Positions 53,076 through 62,298 of a DNA stretch of 64,000 nucleotides are shown here, piece after piece. The notes under the pieces were generated by a model. That model saw only the letters and a list, made by a program, of their open reading frames with translations. It did no database searches and was not told the DNA's origin. Each line of letters starts with the position of its first letter. Position 1 is the stretch's first letter. Position numbers and translations under genes: made by a program. Source of the DNA: Microvirga soli (GTDB lineage Bacteria; Pseudomonadota; Alphaproteobacteria; Rhizobiales; Beijerinckiaceae); contig NZ_JAERQE010000001.1 of the NCBI RefSeq assembly GCF_016734765.1, forward strand, positions 62,001 through 126,000, in the 5' to 3' direction.

Positions 53076-56000
53076 TTACTCCGCCGCAACCGGCTGATGA
53101 TGGTGCCTCTCGGGTGTCCTGTCTTCCGCCCGATGGGCACGGACCGTCTCCCGTGAGATGAAGGTGTAGAACATCGGCACCACGAACAGGGTGAAGATCG
53201 TCCCGATAGACATGCCGGACGCGATCACCAGGCCCATGGAGAAGCGGGCGGCCGCGCCGGCGCCGCTGGCATAGAGCAGGGGCGCGACGCCCAGCACCAT
53301 GGCGGCCGTGGTCATCAGGATCGGGCGCAGACGAACGCGTGCCGCTTCCTCAATGGCCTCGCGCTTGCTGACGCCGTGCTTTTCCTTCTGCTCGTTGGCG
53401 AACTCCACCATCAGGATGCCGTGCTTGGTGATCAGACCCACGAGGGTGATCAGGCCCACCTGCGTGTAGATGTTGAGGGTCGCCAAGCCCAAGTTCAGGA
53501 AGATCATCGCGCCGAACATGGAGAGCGGCACCGACATCATGATGATGAACGGATCGCGGAAGCTCTCGAACTGCGCCGCCAGCACCAGGTAGATCACGAT
53601 GATGGCGAGCCCGAAGGCCAGGAAGATCGAGTTTCCTTCCTGGATCTCCAGGCGCGACTGACCGGCGTAATCCTCATAGAAGCCCTGCGGCATGACCTCC
53701 TGGGCGATGGACCGCAAGGTTGCCAAGCCGTCCGACGTGGTCACGCCCGGGAGAGGCAGGGCCGAAATCGTCGCCGAGTTGAGCTGGTTGAACTGCTCGA
53801 TGACAGCCGGCGCCGCATCCGTCTTGATGCTGATCAGAGAAGACAGCGGAACCATGGAGCCGTCGGAAGCACGGACATAATATTCGGCAAGCCGCTCCGG
53901 ATTGAGGCGATCCTCCTGCCGGACCTGGCTGACGACGTCGTAGCTCCGGTTGTCCCGGTCGAACTTCGAGATCGGGGCGCCGCCGACGAGTGCGCCAAGC
54001 GTGTTGCCGATCTCGGACACGGGCACGCCCAACGCTGCAGCCCGATCACGGTCGACCGTGATGCGCGCTCGCGGCGACTCGTAGGAGATGGAGTTCTGGA
54101 CAACAATGAACTTGCCCGACTTCATCGCCCGCTTGCGGATTTCGTCCGCGGTCTCATAAGCCTGCGAGGAATCGCCGATCGTGCGCAGAACGTACTGGAT
54201 CGGCAGGCCGTCACCGGCTCCGGGGAGGGACGGAGGCGCGAAGGCGAAGGCCTGGAGGCCGGCATTCTGATTCAGAAGGTTCTGAATGTCCTGCTTGGTC
54301 TCGGCACCCTTCTTCTCGCGCTCGCTCCATTCCTTCAGCTTGAAGCCGAAGAAGCCGCCGCCGCCGCCGTCGATGCCGACGATGAGGAAGCTGTCGTCGA
54401 TCTCCTTGATCTTCTCCGCCGCGTTGGTGAACTGCTTGGAGAAGGCCTGGGTATAATCGGCGGTCGCATATTTCGGCGCATTCAGGATGCCGAGATAGGC
54501 GCCCTGATCCTCTTCAGGAGCAAGCTCGGAGGAGGTTTTGGTGAACATGAACGCCGTGGTGCCGAGCAGGACGGCGACGATAACGAGCGTCACGCCGCGA
54601 TAATCCAGCGAACCCTTCAGGCGCCGGGCATACCAGTTCTCGAGCCGGGTGAAGACCCGGTCGACGAAGGCAGCAAAACGCCCCTGGCCACCATGCCCCT
54701 TCAGCAGCTTCGACGACATCATGGGCGAGAGCGTCACGGCAACGATGCCCGAGATGATCACGGCCCCGGCCAGGGTGAAGGCGAACTCGCGGAAGAGCGA
54801 GCCTGTCAGGCCCTGTGTGAAGCCGATCGGAGCATAGACCGCCGCCAGGGTGACCGTCATGGACACGATCGGCAGGAAGATCTCCTTCATGCCGACGACA
54901 GCCGCATCGACCGGTTTCAATCCCTCCTCGATGTGCCGATGGATGTTCTCAAGCACCACGATGGCATCGTCCACCACGAGGCCGATGGCGAGCACCATGG
55001 CCAGCAGGGTGAGGAGATTGATCGAATAACCCAGCGCATACAGGAAGAAGCACACGCCCACGAGCGAGAGCGGGATGGTCACGATAGGGATCAGCACCGA
55101 GCGGAAGGAGCCCAGGAACAGCAGGATCACCACCACGACGATGAGCGCCGCCTCACCGATGGTCTTGAACACCTCCTCGATGGAAGCCGAGATGAAGTTC
55201 GACGCATCATAGACGATCTCGACATTCATGCCTTTAGGCAGCGTCGAACGAATTCCTTCGATGGCTTTCGTCACCTCTTCGGCAACGGTCAGAGGGTTGG
55301 CCGAGGGCGTCGGCACGATGCCGATGAAGGTACCCTGGCTGCCATTGAAGCTGACGATGGTGTCCGTGCTCTCGGGCCCGAGTTCCACATCCGCCACGTC
55401 GCGCAGACGCACGACCTGATCGCCGTTCGAGCGGATCGGCAGCATGCCGAACGTCTCAGGCGTCTGCAGGGTGGTCTGCATGTCGAGCCTGTAGGCCACG
55501 TACTCGCTCTGGGTCTTGCCGGGTGCCGCGAGGAAGTTGTTGGCTCTGATCGCCGCCACCACGTCGCCGGCGGTCACGCCGCGAGCCGCCAGGCGCACGG
55601 GATCGATCCAGACACGCATGGAGAAGTCGCGCCCGCCGAGGATCTCGGCATTGCCGACGCCTTCGAGGGTGGCGAAACGCGGCTGGACAACGCGGGTGAG
55701 GAATTCGGAGACCTGCTCCGGGTTCATCTCCGTGCTGCCGAAGGTGATGTACATGAGGGCGAAGCTCTGCCCCGTACCCTTCATGATCACCGGATCCTCA
55801 GCCTCGGAGGGAAGCTGCGCGCGGATCTGCTGCACCTTGGAGGTGACTTCGGTGAGTGCCGCGTTCGGATCGGTGTTGAGGCGCATGCGCACGGACACCG
55901 TGCTCACGCCCAGACGGCTCTGCGTCGTCACGTAATCGACGCCTTCCGCGCTCGACACGGACTTGGCGATCGGCGTGCTGATGAAGCCCTGAATCAGGTC

Positions 56001-56168
56001 GGCGCTGGCGCCCGTATAGGCCGTCGTGATCGTGATGGTGGTTTCCTCGACCTCAGGATACTGGCGCACCTGGAGGTTCATCAGACCCTGCGCACCCAGC
56101 AGCAGGATCAGGAGGCTCACCACCATCGACAAGACGGGGCGGCGGATAAAAAGTTCTGTGAAACTCAT
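53076..56168 (-). CDS. RND multidrug efflux permease (HAE-1 type)
   Basis: 1030 residues, the standard size. The start MSFTELFIRRPVLSMVVSLLILLLGAQG and later blocks (LRQYPEVEETT-like, AIGLVVDDAIVVLENIHRH, GLITKHGILMVEFANE, RPILMTTAAMVLGVAPLL) are typical of AcrB/MexB/MexW-type proton antiporters. The D-D pair in VVDDAIV is the proton relay. It exports hydrophobic compounds from the periplasm or membrane through an outer-membrane channel not encoded here. Second gene after the adaptor, with a 9-bp gap; the pair is under a divergent TetR. Confidence 0.95.
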   Translation of the reverse strand: MSFTELFIRRPVLSMVVSLLILLLGAQGLMNLQVRQYPEVEETTITITTAYTGASADLIQGFISTPIAKSVSSAEGVDYVTTQSRLGVSTVSVRMRLNTDPNAALTEVTSKVQQIRAQLPSEAEDPVIMKGTGQSFALMYITFGSTEMNPEQVSEFLTRVVQPRFATLEGVGNAEILGGRDFSMRVWIDPVRLAARGVTAGDVVAAIRANNFLAAPGKTQSEYVAYRLDMQTTLQTPETFGMLPIRSNGDQVVRLRDVADVELGPESTDTIVSFNGSQGTFIGIVPTPSANPLTVAEEVTKAIEGIRSTLPKGMNVEIVYDASNFISASIEEVFKTIGEAALIVVVVILLFLGSFRSVLIPIVTIPLSLVGVCFFLYALGYSINLLTLLAMVLAIGLVVDDAIVVLENIHRHIEEGLKPVDAAVVGMKEIFLPIVSMTVTLAAVYAPIGFTQGLTGSLFREFAFTLAGAVIISGIVAVTLSPMMSSKLLKGHGGQGRFAAFVDRVFTRLENWYARRLKGSLDYRGVTLVIVAVLLGTTAFMFTKTSSELAPEEDQGAYLGILNAPKYATADYTQAFSKQFTNAAEKIKEIDDSFLIVGIDGGGGGFFGFKLKEWSEREKKGAETKQDIQNLLNQNAGLQAFAFAPPSLPGAGDGLPIQYVLRTIGDSSQAYETADEIRKRAMKSGKFIVVQNSISYESPRARITVDRDRAAALGVPVSEIGNTLGALVGGAPISKFDRDNRSYDVVSQVRQEDRLNPERLAEYYVRASDGSMVPLSSLISIKTDAAPAVIEQFNQLNSATISALPLPGVTTSDGLATLRSIAQEVMPQGFYEDYAGQSRLEIQEGNSIFLAFGLAIIVIYLVLAAQFESFRDPFIIMMSVPLSMFGAMIFLNLGLATLNIYTQVGLITLVGLITKHGILMVEFANEQKEKHGVSKREAIEEAARVRLRPILMTTAAMVLGVAPLLYASGAGAAARFSMGLVIASGMSIGTIFTLFVVPMFYTFISRETVRAHRAEDRTPERHHHQPVAAE

Positions 56169-56177
56169 GGCTGATGC

Positions 56178-57311
56178 CTATTGCCCGTTCGCGAGCTTCG
56201 TCGTGTCGAGCTTGGTCACATCGATGGAGTTGTCGATCTTGACGGTTGCTCCCGCCTGCAGCTTGTTCTGCCCGGAGGCGACCACCTGCTGACCGGACTG
56301 AATGCCCGAGAGAATTTCGATTGCGCCGCCGCGGCGGCGGCCGGTCTTCACGAAGACCTGCTTGACGACCTGAACCTGCTGGCCCGCCCGCTCTTCCTGC
56401 TCGACGGTGTAGACATAATCACCGTAGAGGCTGGTGATAACCGCCGTCTGTGGCACGGTCATGACGTTAGGCTGCTCCGGCAGGACAACCTCCACGTGGA
56501 GGAATTGGCCGGGGAGGATGGCCCCGTCCTTGTTATCCTCGATGAGCGCCTGAACGGAGACCAGACGGGTCGCGGGGTCGACGCGAGGATCCTTGCCGAT
56601 GACGCGCCCCTTGAAGGGCAGATCTGCCTCCGTCGTGCCGACACGGACTTCCTGGCCGAGCTTGACCTCGGCAGCCCGTTGCTCCGGAATCGTGAAATCG
56701 ACCTTCATGGACGACAGATCCTGGAAACTCGCAATGACGGTCCCCGGCTGCAGATATTGTCCCACATCGATCCGCGGGATGCCGATCACGCCCGAGAAGG
56801 GCGCCTTCAGAGCCTTCTGCTCAATCGTGGCCTGCAGGCGTGCCAGGCGCGAGCGTGCCGCCGCGAGCAGGGCGCTTGCCTGATCGAAGTTCGCTTCGGT
56901 ACCATAGCCACGAGACGAGAGGGTCTTCGCGCGCTCGAAGCTGCTCTCGGCTGTTTTCACGGCAGCCTGAACATCCTGGATGTCCGCACGCTCGACCGTA
57001 TCGTCGAGTTGAACGAGAACTTCGCCCTTGCGCACTTCCTGGTTGGCTTTGAACTTGATCTGACTGACGATACCTGCCGTTTCGAAGGCGAGCTCGACGC
57101 CGTTGGCAGCCTTGGCCGTGCCGATGGCTCCGATACCCGGCGTCCAGGTCTTGGCCTCGACCTTGGCAGCCGAAACCGTTTGGGCCGGCTGCTGCATGGT
57201 GGCGAAGAACTGCGTGATCATCTTGTCGCGGAAGAAGTTGAACCAGATCAACCCGCCGCACAGGCCAACCGCGAGAATGAACACAAGACCGACTACAAGG
57301 CGCCGTTTCAT
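56178..57311 (-). CDS. RND efflux periplasmic adaptor (membrane-fusion protein)
   Basis: 377 residues. One N-terminal membrane anchor (VVGLVFILAVGLCGGLIWFNFF) is followed by lipoyl (about 70-110; FETAGIVSQIKFKANQEVRKGEVLVQLDD), alpha-hairpin (about 110-165), second lipoyl half (KAPFSGVIGIPRIDVGQYLQPGT) and barrel domains. It links the RND permease to the outer-membrane channel. The ATG at 57311 (MKRRLVV) has GGAAGAAG upstream. First gene of the pump operon. Confidence 0.93.
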   Translation of the reverse strand: MKRRLVVGLVFILAVGLCGGLIWFNFFRDKMITQFFATMQQPAQTVSAAKVEAKTWTPGIGAIGTAKAANGVELAFETAGIVSQIKFKANQEVRKGEVLVQLDDTVERADIQDVQAAVKTAESSFERAKTLSSRGYGTEANFDQASALLAAARSRLARLQATIEQKALKAPFSGVIGIPRIDVGQYLQPGTVIASFQDLSSMKVDFTIPEQRAAEVKLGQEVRVGTTEADLPFKGRVIGKDPRVDPATRLVSVQALIEDNKDGAILPGQFLHVEVVLPEQPNVMTVPQTAVITSLYGDYVYTVEQEERAGQQVQVVKQVFVKTGRRRGGAIEILSGIQSGQQVVASGQNKLQAGATVKIDNSIDVTKLDTTKLANGQ

Positions 57312-57420
57312 AGGCTTCTTCCGACATTGCGAACCCATATCAACGGGCTCATCTAAGACTAAGGAGGTGCGGCATTAACGCGACTTTTCCTTGACGCCAA
57401 TGCCGTGGGAGAATTTATAT

Positions 57421-57434
57421 ACCGTCTGGACGGT
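57421..57434. promoter_or_regulatory. TetR-type operator
   Basis: ACCGTC (57421-57426), TG, GACGGT (57429-57434), preceded by TATAT. This perfect 14-bp palindrome lies 41 bp before the tetR-type start and ~110 bp before the divergent pump operon, the usual place for a shared TetR operator. The sequence resembles operators of AcrR-like repressors. Confidence 0.7.
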
Positions 57435-57474
57435 TCAGTCGCAAGTGCGGCAACGCACAAAACAAGAGTGATGA

Positions 57475-58047
57475 ATGCTGTTTCCCTGTACCAGAGGCCG
57501 TAAGAGTTCCCGGGAAAAAATTCTCGATGCGGCCGCAGAACTTGTCGGCGAGATTGGCGCCGGCCGGCTGACGCTCGAGTCCGTGGCGGAGAAGGCCGGG
57601 CTCAGCAAAGGCGGGCTGCTTTACAATTTCCCCACTAAGGATGCGCTGTTGCAGGGGATGATTCAGCGCATGATCGACCAGGTTGCCTCTGAGAAGGAAG
57701 TTCTGCGCGAGCAGGCCGACCCTGGCCCTAATCTGGAAGCACGGGTCGTGACCAAGACCCTGCTGAACATCTGCTGCGGCGGCAAGATGCAGGACATGGC
57801 CACTGGAATGATGGCCGCCACGGCCGAGAATCCACGTCTTCTCGACCCCGTGCGTCAGGTGATCCGCACCACTCTGGAGCAGCTGAAGGACACCTCGGAC
57901 GACCTCGATTCGGCCCTGCTGGCATGGTTGGCAACCGAAGGGCTGAGCAGCCTCGAGATGCACAATCTCAGCCCATTCTCGGATGAGGACCGTCAGCGCA
58001 TCGTGAAAGCCATCGAGCGCCTCGTCACCAAAGGTATCGCCGAGTAG
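57475..58047 (+). CDS. TetR-family repressor of the RND pump
   Basis: 190 residues. The N-terminal helix-turn-helix (about 12-58; SREKILDAAAELVGEIGAGRLTLESVAEKAGLSKGGLLYNFPTKDAL) is followed by an all-helical ligand-binding domain. It is divergent from the RND adaptor and permease genes with a palindromic operator between them, so it probably represses the pump until a substrate binds. ATG at 57475; the nearby ATG at 57471 is in another frame. Confidence 0.9.
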   Translation: MLFPCTRGRKSSREKILDAAAELVGEIGAGRLTLESVAEKAGLSKGGLLYNFPTKDALLQGMIQRMIDQVASEKEVLREQADPGPNLEARVVTKTLLNICCGGKMQDMATGMMAATAENPRLLDPVRQVIRTTLEQLKDTSDDLDSALLAWLATEGLSSLEMHNLSPFSDEDRQRIVKAIERLVTKGIAE

Positions 58048-58059
58048 GCAGCCTTCCGC

Positions 58060-59232
58060 TCAGGCCATCCAGGACGGGTCGCTCAGCACCTCGTCCGTAT
58101 GCTCACCGAGACGCGGCGAAGGCCGCTCCGCCGCCATCGGCTCCCCGTTCATCACGATCGGCGAGCGGACGGACGGTATGGCGCCGCCTTGGGCTGCGGC
58201 CGAAGGCAGGTCGATCCTCATGCTGCGGGCGATGACCTGCGGATCGGCGAACACATCCGCCACCGTGTTGATGGGACCGGCCGGGACACCCTGTTGCTCA
58301 AGCGCCGACAGCAGCGCGTCGCGCGTTGTCTTCAGGGTGCGTTCGGTCAGGATGGGCACGAGCTCGGACCGGTTGCCCACGCGACCCGCATTGCTCCTGA
58401 AACGCTCGTCCTGGGCCAGTTCAGGCCTGCCCAGCACCGATACGAACCGGGCGAACTGTCCATCGTTGCCCACCGCCACGATCACGTGACCGTCCGCCAC
58501 CGGGAAAACCTGGTACGGCACGATGTTGGGATGGGCATTGCCCATGCGCCGGGGTGATTTGCCGGAGGCAAGATAGTTCATGGCCTGGTTTGCCAGCACG
58601 CTCGTCTGCACGTCGAGGAGCGCCATGTCGAGATGCGCTCCCTTCCCCGTGGCATCGCGCTGGCGAAGGGCGGCCAGAATGCCGACAACGGAATAGACGC
58701 CCGTGAAGATGTCCACATAGGCGACGCCGATCTTCTGCGGTTCGCCTTCGGGATCGCCGGTCAGGTCCATGATCCCGCCCATGCCCTGGATCATGAAGTC
58801 GTAGCCGGCGCGGGAGGCATAAGGGCCGTTCTGGCCGAAGCCCGTGATCGAGCAATAGACGAGGCGCGGATTGACCTTTTTCAGGCTCTCGTAATCGAGA
58901 CCATACTTCTTCAGGCCGCCGACCTTGAAGTTCTCAATCACCACATCGGCATGCGCCGCAAGCTTGCGCACGAGTTCCTGACCTTCAGGCGTCTCGAAAT
59001 CGGCCGCGATCGAGCGCTTGCCGCGGTTGCACGAGTGGAAATAGGCTGCCGAGAGATCGCCGCCATCGGCCGCCTCCACGAAAGGAGGCCCCCAGCCGCG
59101 GGTGTCGTCGCCCGCACCCGGCCGCTCCACCTTCACCACATCGGCGCCGAGATCGGCGAGCAACTGGCCGACCCAGGGCCCGGCGAGAATGCGCGCGAGT
59201 TCGAGGACTTTGAGGCCAGCGAGCGGTTTCAT
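58060..59232 (-). CDS. CaiB/BaiF (class III) CoA-transferase, probable glutarate CoA-transferase
   Basis: 390 residues with the family opening KPLAGLKVLELARILAGPWVGQLLADLGADVVKVE and blocks GKRSIAADFETPEGQELV, DVVIENFKVGGLKKYGLDY, GFGQNGPYASRAGYDF and HLDMALLDVQTSVLANQAMNYL. The Asp of DMALLD is the likely covalent CoA carrier. With a glutaryl-CoA dehydrogenase in the same operon, succinyl-CoA:glutarate CoA-transfer is the most likely reaction (inference). The ATG at 59232 lies 5 bp after the DapB-like stop; the TTG at 59241 is less likely. Confidence 0.88.
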   Translation of the reverse strand: MKPLAGLKVLELARILAGPWVGQLLADLGADVVKVERPGAGDDTRGWGPPFVEAADGGDLSAAYFHSCNRGKRSIAADFETPEGQELVRKLAAHADVVIENFKVGGLKKYGLDYESLKKVNPRLVYCSITGFGQNGPYASRAGYDFMIQGMGGIMDLTGDPEGEPQKIGVAYVDIFTGVYSVVGILAALRQRDATGKGAHLDMALLDVQTSVLANQAMNYLASGKSPRRMGNAHPNIVPYQVFPVADGHVIVAVGNDGQFARFVSVLGRPELAQDERFRSNAGRVGNRSELVPILTERTLKTTRDALLSALEQQGVPAGPINTVADVFADPQVIARSMRIDLPSAAAQGGAIPSVRSPIVMNGEPMAAERPSPRLGEHTDEVLSDPSWMA

Positions 59233-59237
59233 ACGGA

Positions 59238-60044
59238 TCAATCCATGATGGTGTCGAGGCCGCGCCGCAGGCCGGCGAACGAGCCGACGCGGCGGGCGGC
59301 CAGCAGGGTGCCGGCCACGTAGGGAGCTGCCGATGATCCGGCATCGTGACGGATCACGAGGCGCTCATTGTCGGCACCGAACACCGCTTCGCAGGACAGG
59401 ACGAAGGAAGGCATGCGCAGGGAATGGACCTGCACCGGCTCCTTAGCGCCGAGCGCACCGCCACGGGTTTCCTGAACGCCGGTGAGTTCGGCGACAGGCT
59501 TGGAGGTCGCAGGCTGGCGCGCCTCGCTTAAGAGCTCGGCCAGCTCGCGGGCGGTGCCCGACGGCGTGTCCGGCTTCTTGGCCGAGGCGTAGTCGATCAC
59601 CTCGACATCCGGCACGTAGCGCGCGGCCTCAAGGGCGAAGCGACGCAGCAGCGTCGCGGTGATCGAGAAATTGCCGGCCGCGAGCACGCCGCGACCCGCC
59701 TTCTGGGCCTGCACGTCGATCTCGGCGTAATCTTCAGCACTGAGCCCCGAGGTGCCGACGACCACGTGCCTGCCTTGAGCCAGAGCCGTGAGGGTGTTGG
59801 CCTTCACGACACCGGGCTTGGTGTAGTCGATCACCACATCGGACGGCTCGCGCAGTGCCTCCTCGAGGGTTGCGCTGATCGCAACACCGAGGCGCGTGAG
59901 GCCCGCAGCTTCTCCTGCATCCTGCCCCGCCGCGCTGCGGCTGACGGCGCCCGCCAGCACGAGGTCGTCTGAGGCGGCGATTGCCGCCACAAGGGCTTTG
60001 CCGACCCAGCCGGTCGATCCTGCCAGGGTGATCCGAAGAGCCAT
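59238..60044 (-). CDS. DapB-like dihydrodipicolinate reductase homologue with altered active site
   Basis: 268 residues with the DapB fold: N-terminal cofactor motif GSTGWVG, VVIDYTKPGVVKAN, VVGTSGLS and AAGNFSI. In the catalytic block DYASAKKPDTPSGTA, the PSGT and Lys157 are kept, but the His-His pair of ordinary DapB (E..HHxxK) is replaced by Ala153-Ser154. DapB reduces tetrahydrodipicolinate precursors in lysine synthesis. Here it sits between a CoA-transferase and glutaryl-CoA dehydrogenase in a catabolic operon, so the function may be different. Whether the genome has a standard dapB cannot be seen. Confidence 0.75.
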   Translation of the reverse strand: MALRITLAGSTGWVGKALVAAIAASDDLVLAGAVSRSAAGQDAGEAAGLTRLGVAISATLEEALREPSDVVIDYTKPGVVKANTLTALAQGRHVVVGTSGLSAEDYAEIDVQAQKAGRGVLAAGNFSITATLLRRFALEAARYVPDVEVIDYASAKKPDTPSGTARELAELLSEARQPATSKPVAELTGVQETRGGALGAKEPVQVHSLRMPSFVLSCEAVFGADNERLVIRHDAGSSAAPYVAGTLLAARRVGSFAGLRRGLDTIMD

Positions 60045-60058
60045 GGGCGCTGCCTCTC

Positions 60059-61258
60059 TTAGAAGAATGCCTGCAGGCCGGTCTGAGCGCGGCCCAGGAT
60101 GAGAGCATGCACGTCATGCGTGCCCTCATAGGTGTTCACGGTCTCCAGGTTCTGCGCGTGGCGCATCACGTGGTATTCCTCCTGGATGCCGTTGCCGCCG
60201 TGCATGTCGCGGGCCACGCGGGCGATATCCAGAGCCTTGCCGACATTGTTGCGCTTGACCAGCGAGATCATCTCCGGCGCCACGCGGCCTTCATCAAAGA
60301 GGCGACCGACGCGCAAGCTGGCATGAAGGCCGAGCGTGATCTCGGTCATCATGTCGGCGAGCTTCTTCTGCACGAGCTGGGTGGCGGCGAGCGGCCGGTC
60401 GAACTGCTTGCGGTCGAGGGTGTACTGACGCGCCCGGTGCCAGCAATCCTCCGCCGCTCCCAGGGCACCCCAGGAAATACCATAGCGGGCGCGGTTGAGG
60501 CAGCCGAAGGGGCCTTTCAAGCCGGATACGTTCGGCAGCAGGGCGTCCTCGCCCACCTCGACGTTATCCATCACGATCTCGCCGGTGATGGAAGCACGGA
60601 GCGAAAGCTTGCCGCCGATCTTCGGAGCGGACAGGCCCTTCATGCCCTTGTCCAGCACGAAGCCGCGGATCTGGTTGTCATGCGCTTCCGACTTCGCCCA
60701 CACGACGAACACGTCCGCGATGGGGGAGTTGGAGATCCACATCTTGGAGCCGGTGAGGCGATAACCGCCATCGGTCTTCACGGCGCGGGTCTTCATGCCG
60801 GCAGGATCGGAGCCGGCATCGGGCTCGGTGAGGCCGAAGCAGCCCACGAACTCGCCGGAAGCGAGCTTGGGCAGGTACTTGCGGCGCTGCTCCTCGGAGC
60901 CGTAGGCATAGATCGGATACATGACCAGGGACGACTGCACGCTCATCATGGAGCGGTAGCCGGAATCGACCCGCTCCACCTCGCGGGCCACGAGGCCGTA
61001 GGCCACATAAGACGCGCCGGCGCAGCCGTAATCCTCCGGCAGGGTGACGCCGAGAAGGCCGAGCTCGCCCATCTCGTTGAAGATGGCGCGATCCGTCTTC
61101 TCCTCGCGGTAGGCCTCGATCACGCGGGGCAGGAGCCTGTCCTGGGCGTAGGCACGGGCCGTGTCGCGGATCATGCGCTCGTCATCGGTGAGGAGATCGT
61201 CGAGGAGCAGCGGATCTTCCCACTTGAGCTTCGCGAGTTCCTGTTGAGCACCGGCCAT
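60059..61258 (-). CDS. gcdH: Glutaryl-CoA dehydrogenase (acyl-CoA dehydrogenase family)
   Basis: 399 residues. It oxidises and decarboxylates glutaryl-CoA to crotonyl-CoA with FAD in lysine/tryptophan/glutarate breakdown. Acyl-CoA dehydrogenase blocks are [38 protein letters not shown] and [18 protein letters not shown], with the catalytic base in [21 protein letters not shown] (Glu of YEGT). The opening [33 protein letters not shown] is typical of GcdH. The ATG at 61258 has AAGGA ~9 nt upstream. First gene of the operon. Confidence 0.93.
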   Translation of the reverse strand: MAGAQQELAKLKWEDPLLLDDLLTDDERMIRDTARAYAQDRLLPRVIEAYREEKTDRAIFNEMGELGLLGVTLPEDYGCAGASYVAYGLVAREVERVDSGYRSMMSVQSSLVMYPIYAYGSEEQRRKYLPKLASGEFVGCFGLTEPDAGSDPAGMKTRAVKTDGGYRLTGSKMWISNSPIADVFVVWAKSEAHDNQIRGFVLDKGMKGLSAPKIGGKLSLRASITGEIVMDNVEVGEDALLPNVSGLKGPFGCLNRARYGISWGALGAAEDCWHRARQYTLDRKQFDRPLAATQLVQKKLADMMTEITLGLHASLRVGRLFDEGRVAPEMISLVKRNNVGKALDIARVARDMHGGNGIQEEYHVMRHAQNLETVNTYEGTHDVHALILGRAQTGLQAFF

Positions 61259-61404
61259 GATGATCATCCTTCCCATGAAAGGTTGCGGGCGCCGGCATCA
61301 GGCCAGCCAAACCCATTGAATTTGAGCGGTAAAATCGCGCTGGACAGGCTAAAAGTAAATCGACATCTTTGCAGCAGGTTATTCTCAACCGGAATGAACA
61401 GGTG

Positions 61405-62298
61405 TTTCGTCGCGGCTTCCTGCCCAATGTGGGCAATCTCCTGGCCTTCGAGGCCACGGCCCGCCATGGCAGCGTATCGCGGGCAGCCGAAGAGCTGAAC
61501 CTGACGCAGAGCGCGGTTTCGCGCCAGATCCAGCAGCTGGAGGAATCGCTCGGGGTCTCGCTGTTCAGCCGCTCGCGGCAGCGGGTGGTGCTCACCGATG
61601 TGGGGCGCCTCTATGCGTCCCAGGTGCGCGGCACCTTGTCCGAGCTGTCCGACGCCACCCATCAGGCCATCGCGCTCTCGGGCACGACCGGTGTTCTGAA
61701 CCTCGCCACCCTGCCGACCTTCGGCACCCGCTGGCTGATCCCGCGCATTCCCGGCTTCTTCGCCCAGCATCCGGGCGCGACGGTCAATTTCGGCGTGCGG
61801 CTCGTGCCCTTCGACTTTGCCGCCGAGCCCTTCGACGCCGCCATCCATTTCGGCGAGCCGCACTGGCCTGGAGCCGTCTGCGAATTGCTGCGGACCGAGG
61901 AGGCGGTTCCCGTCTGCAGCCCGGCCTATCGGGAGCGCGAGAACCTGCGCTCGCCGCAGGACCTGACCCGCGCCACGCTGCTGCAGCAGAGCACGCGCCC
62001 CACTGCCTGGGCGGAGTGGTTCGCCAGCGTTGGGGTGGAGATTGGCAATCCCCTGCGCGGCCCGCGCTTCGAGCAATTCGCCATGGTGGCTCAGGCCGCC
62101 GCAGCGGGCCTCGGCGCCGCCCTGATCCCGCATTTCCTGATCGCGGACGAGCTGGCATCTGGACGCCTGGAGATCCTGTTCCCCAACAGCCTCGTCAGCG
62201 GCGGCGCCTATTACCTCGTCTACCCGGAGCATAAGGCGGAGACGCCGCTGCTGCGCTCCTTCCGCGACTGGATCCTGGACCAGACCCGTCAGGGATAA
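61405..62298 (+). CDS. LysR-family regulator (GcvA/GcdR-like) divergent from gcdH
   Basis: About 297 residues. The helix-turn-helix is VGNLLAFEATARHGSVSRAAEELNLTQSAVSRQIQQLEESLGVSLF; the effector domain spans about 95-290 (TLPTFGTRWLIPRIPGF, DAAIHFGEPHWPGA). It is divergent from the glutarate operon and probably activates it in response to glutarate or a CoA ester. The start is uncertain: GTG at 61405 (FRRGFLPN) with GGAA 10 nt upstream fits the GcvA family, whereas TTG at 61369 adds 12 residues. Its end overlaps the convergent MFS gene by 10 bp. Confidence 0.85.
   Translation, partial: FRRGFLPNVGNLLAFEATARHGSVSRAAEELNLTQSAVSRQIQQLEESLGVSLFSRSRQRVVLTDVGRLYASQVRGTLSELSDATHQAIALSGTTGVLNLATLPTFGTRWLIPRIPGFFAQHPGATVNFGVRLVPFDFAAEPFDAAIHFGEPHWPGAVCELLRTEEAVPVCSPAYRERENLRSPQDLTRATLLQQSTRPTAWAEWFASVGVEIGNPLRGPRFEQFAMVAQAAAAGLGAALIPHFLIADELASGRLEILFPNSLVSGGAYYLVYPEHKAETPLLRSFRDWILDQTRQG

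Noticed and set aside
53376..56174. 932-codon open frame antisense to the RND permease
   Set aside because: It lies fully opposite a clear RND gene and its sequence is Arg/His/Asp/Gln-rich with no domain. High-GC codon bias creates such frames.
60107..61498. 463-codon open frame opposite glutaryl-CoA dehydrogenase
   Set aside because: Antisense shadow; the acyl-CoA dehydrogenase motifs on the minus strand are decisive.
62289..62298. 10-bp overlap of convergent lysR and MFS ends as a sign of frameshift
   Set aside because: Both proteins have normal C-termini for their families, so this is ordinary tail-to-tail overlap.
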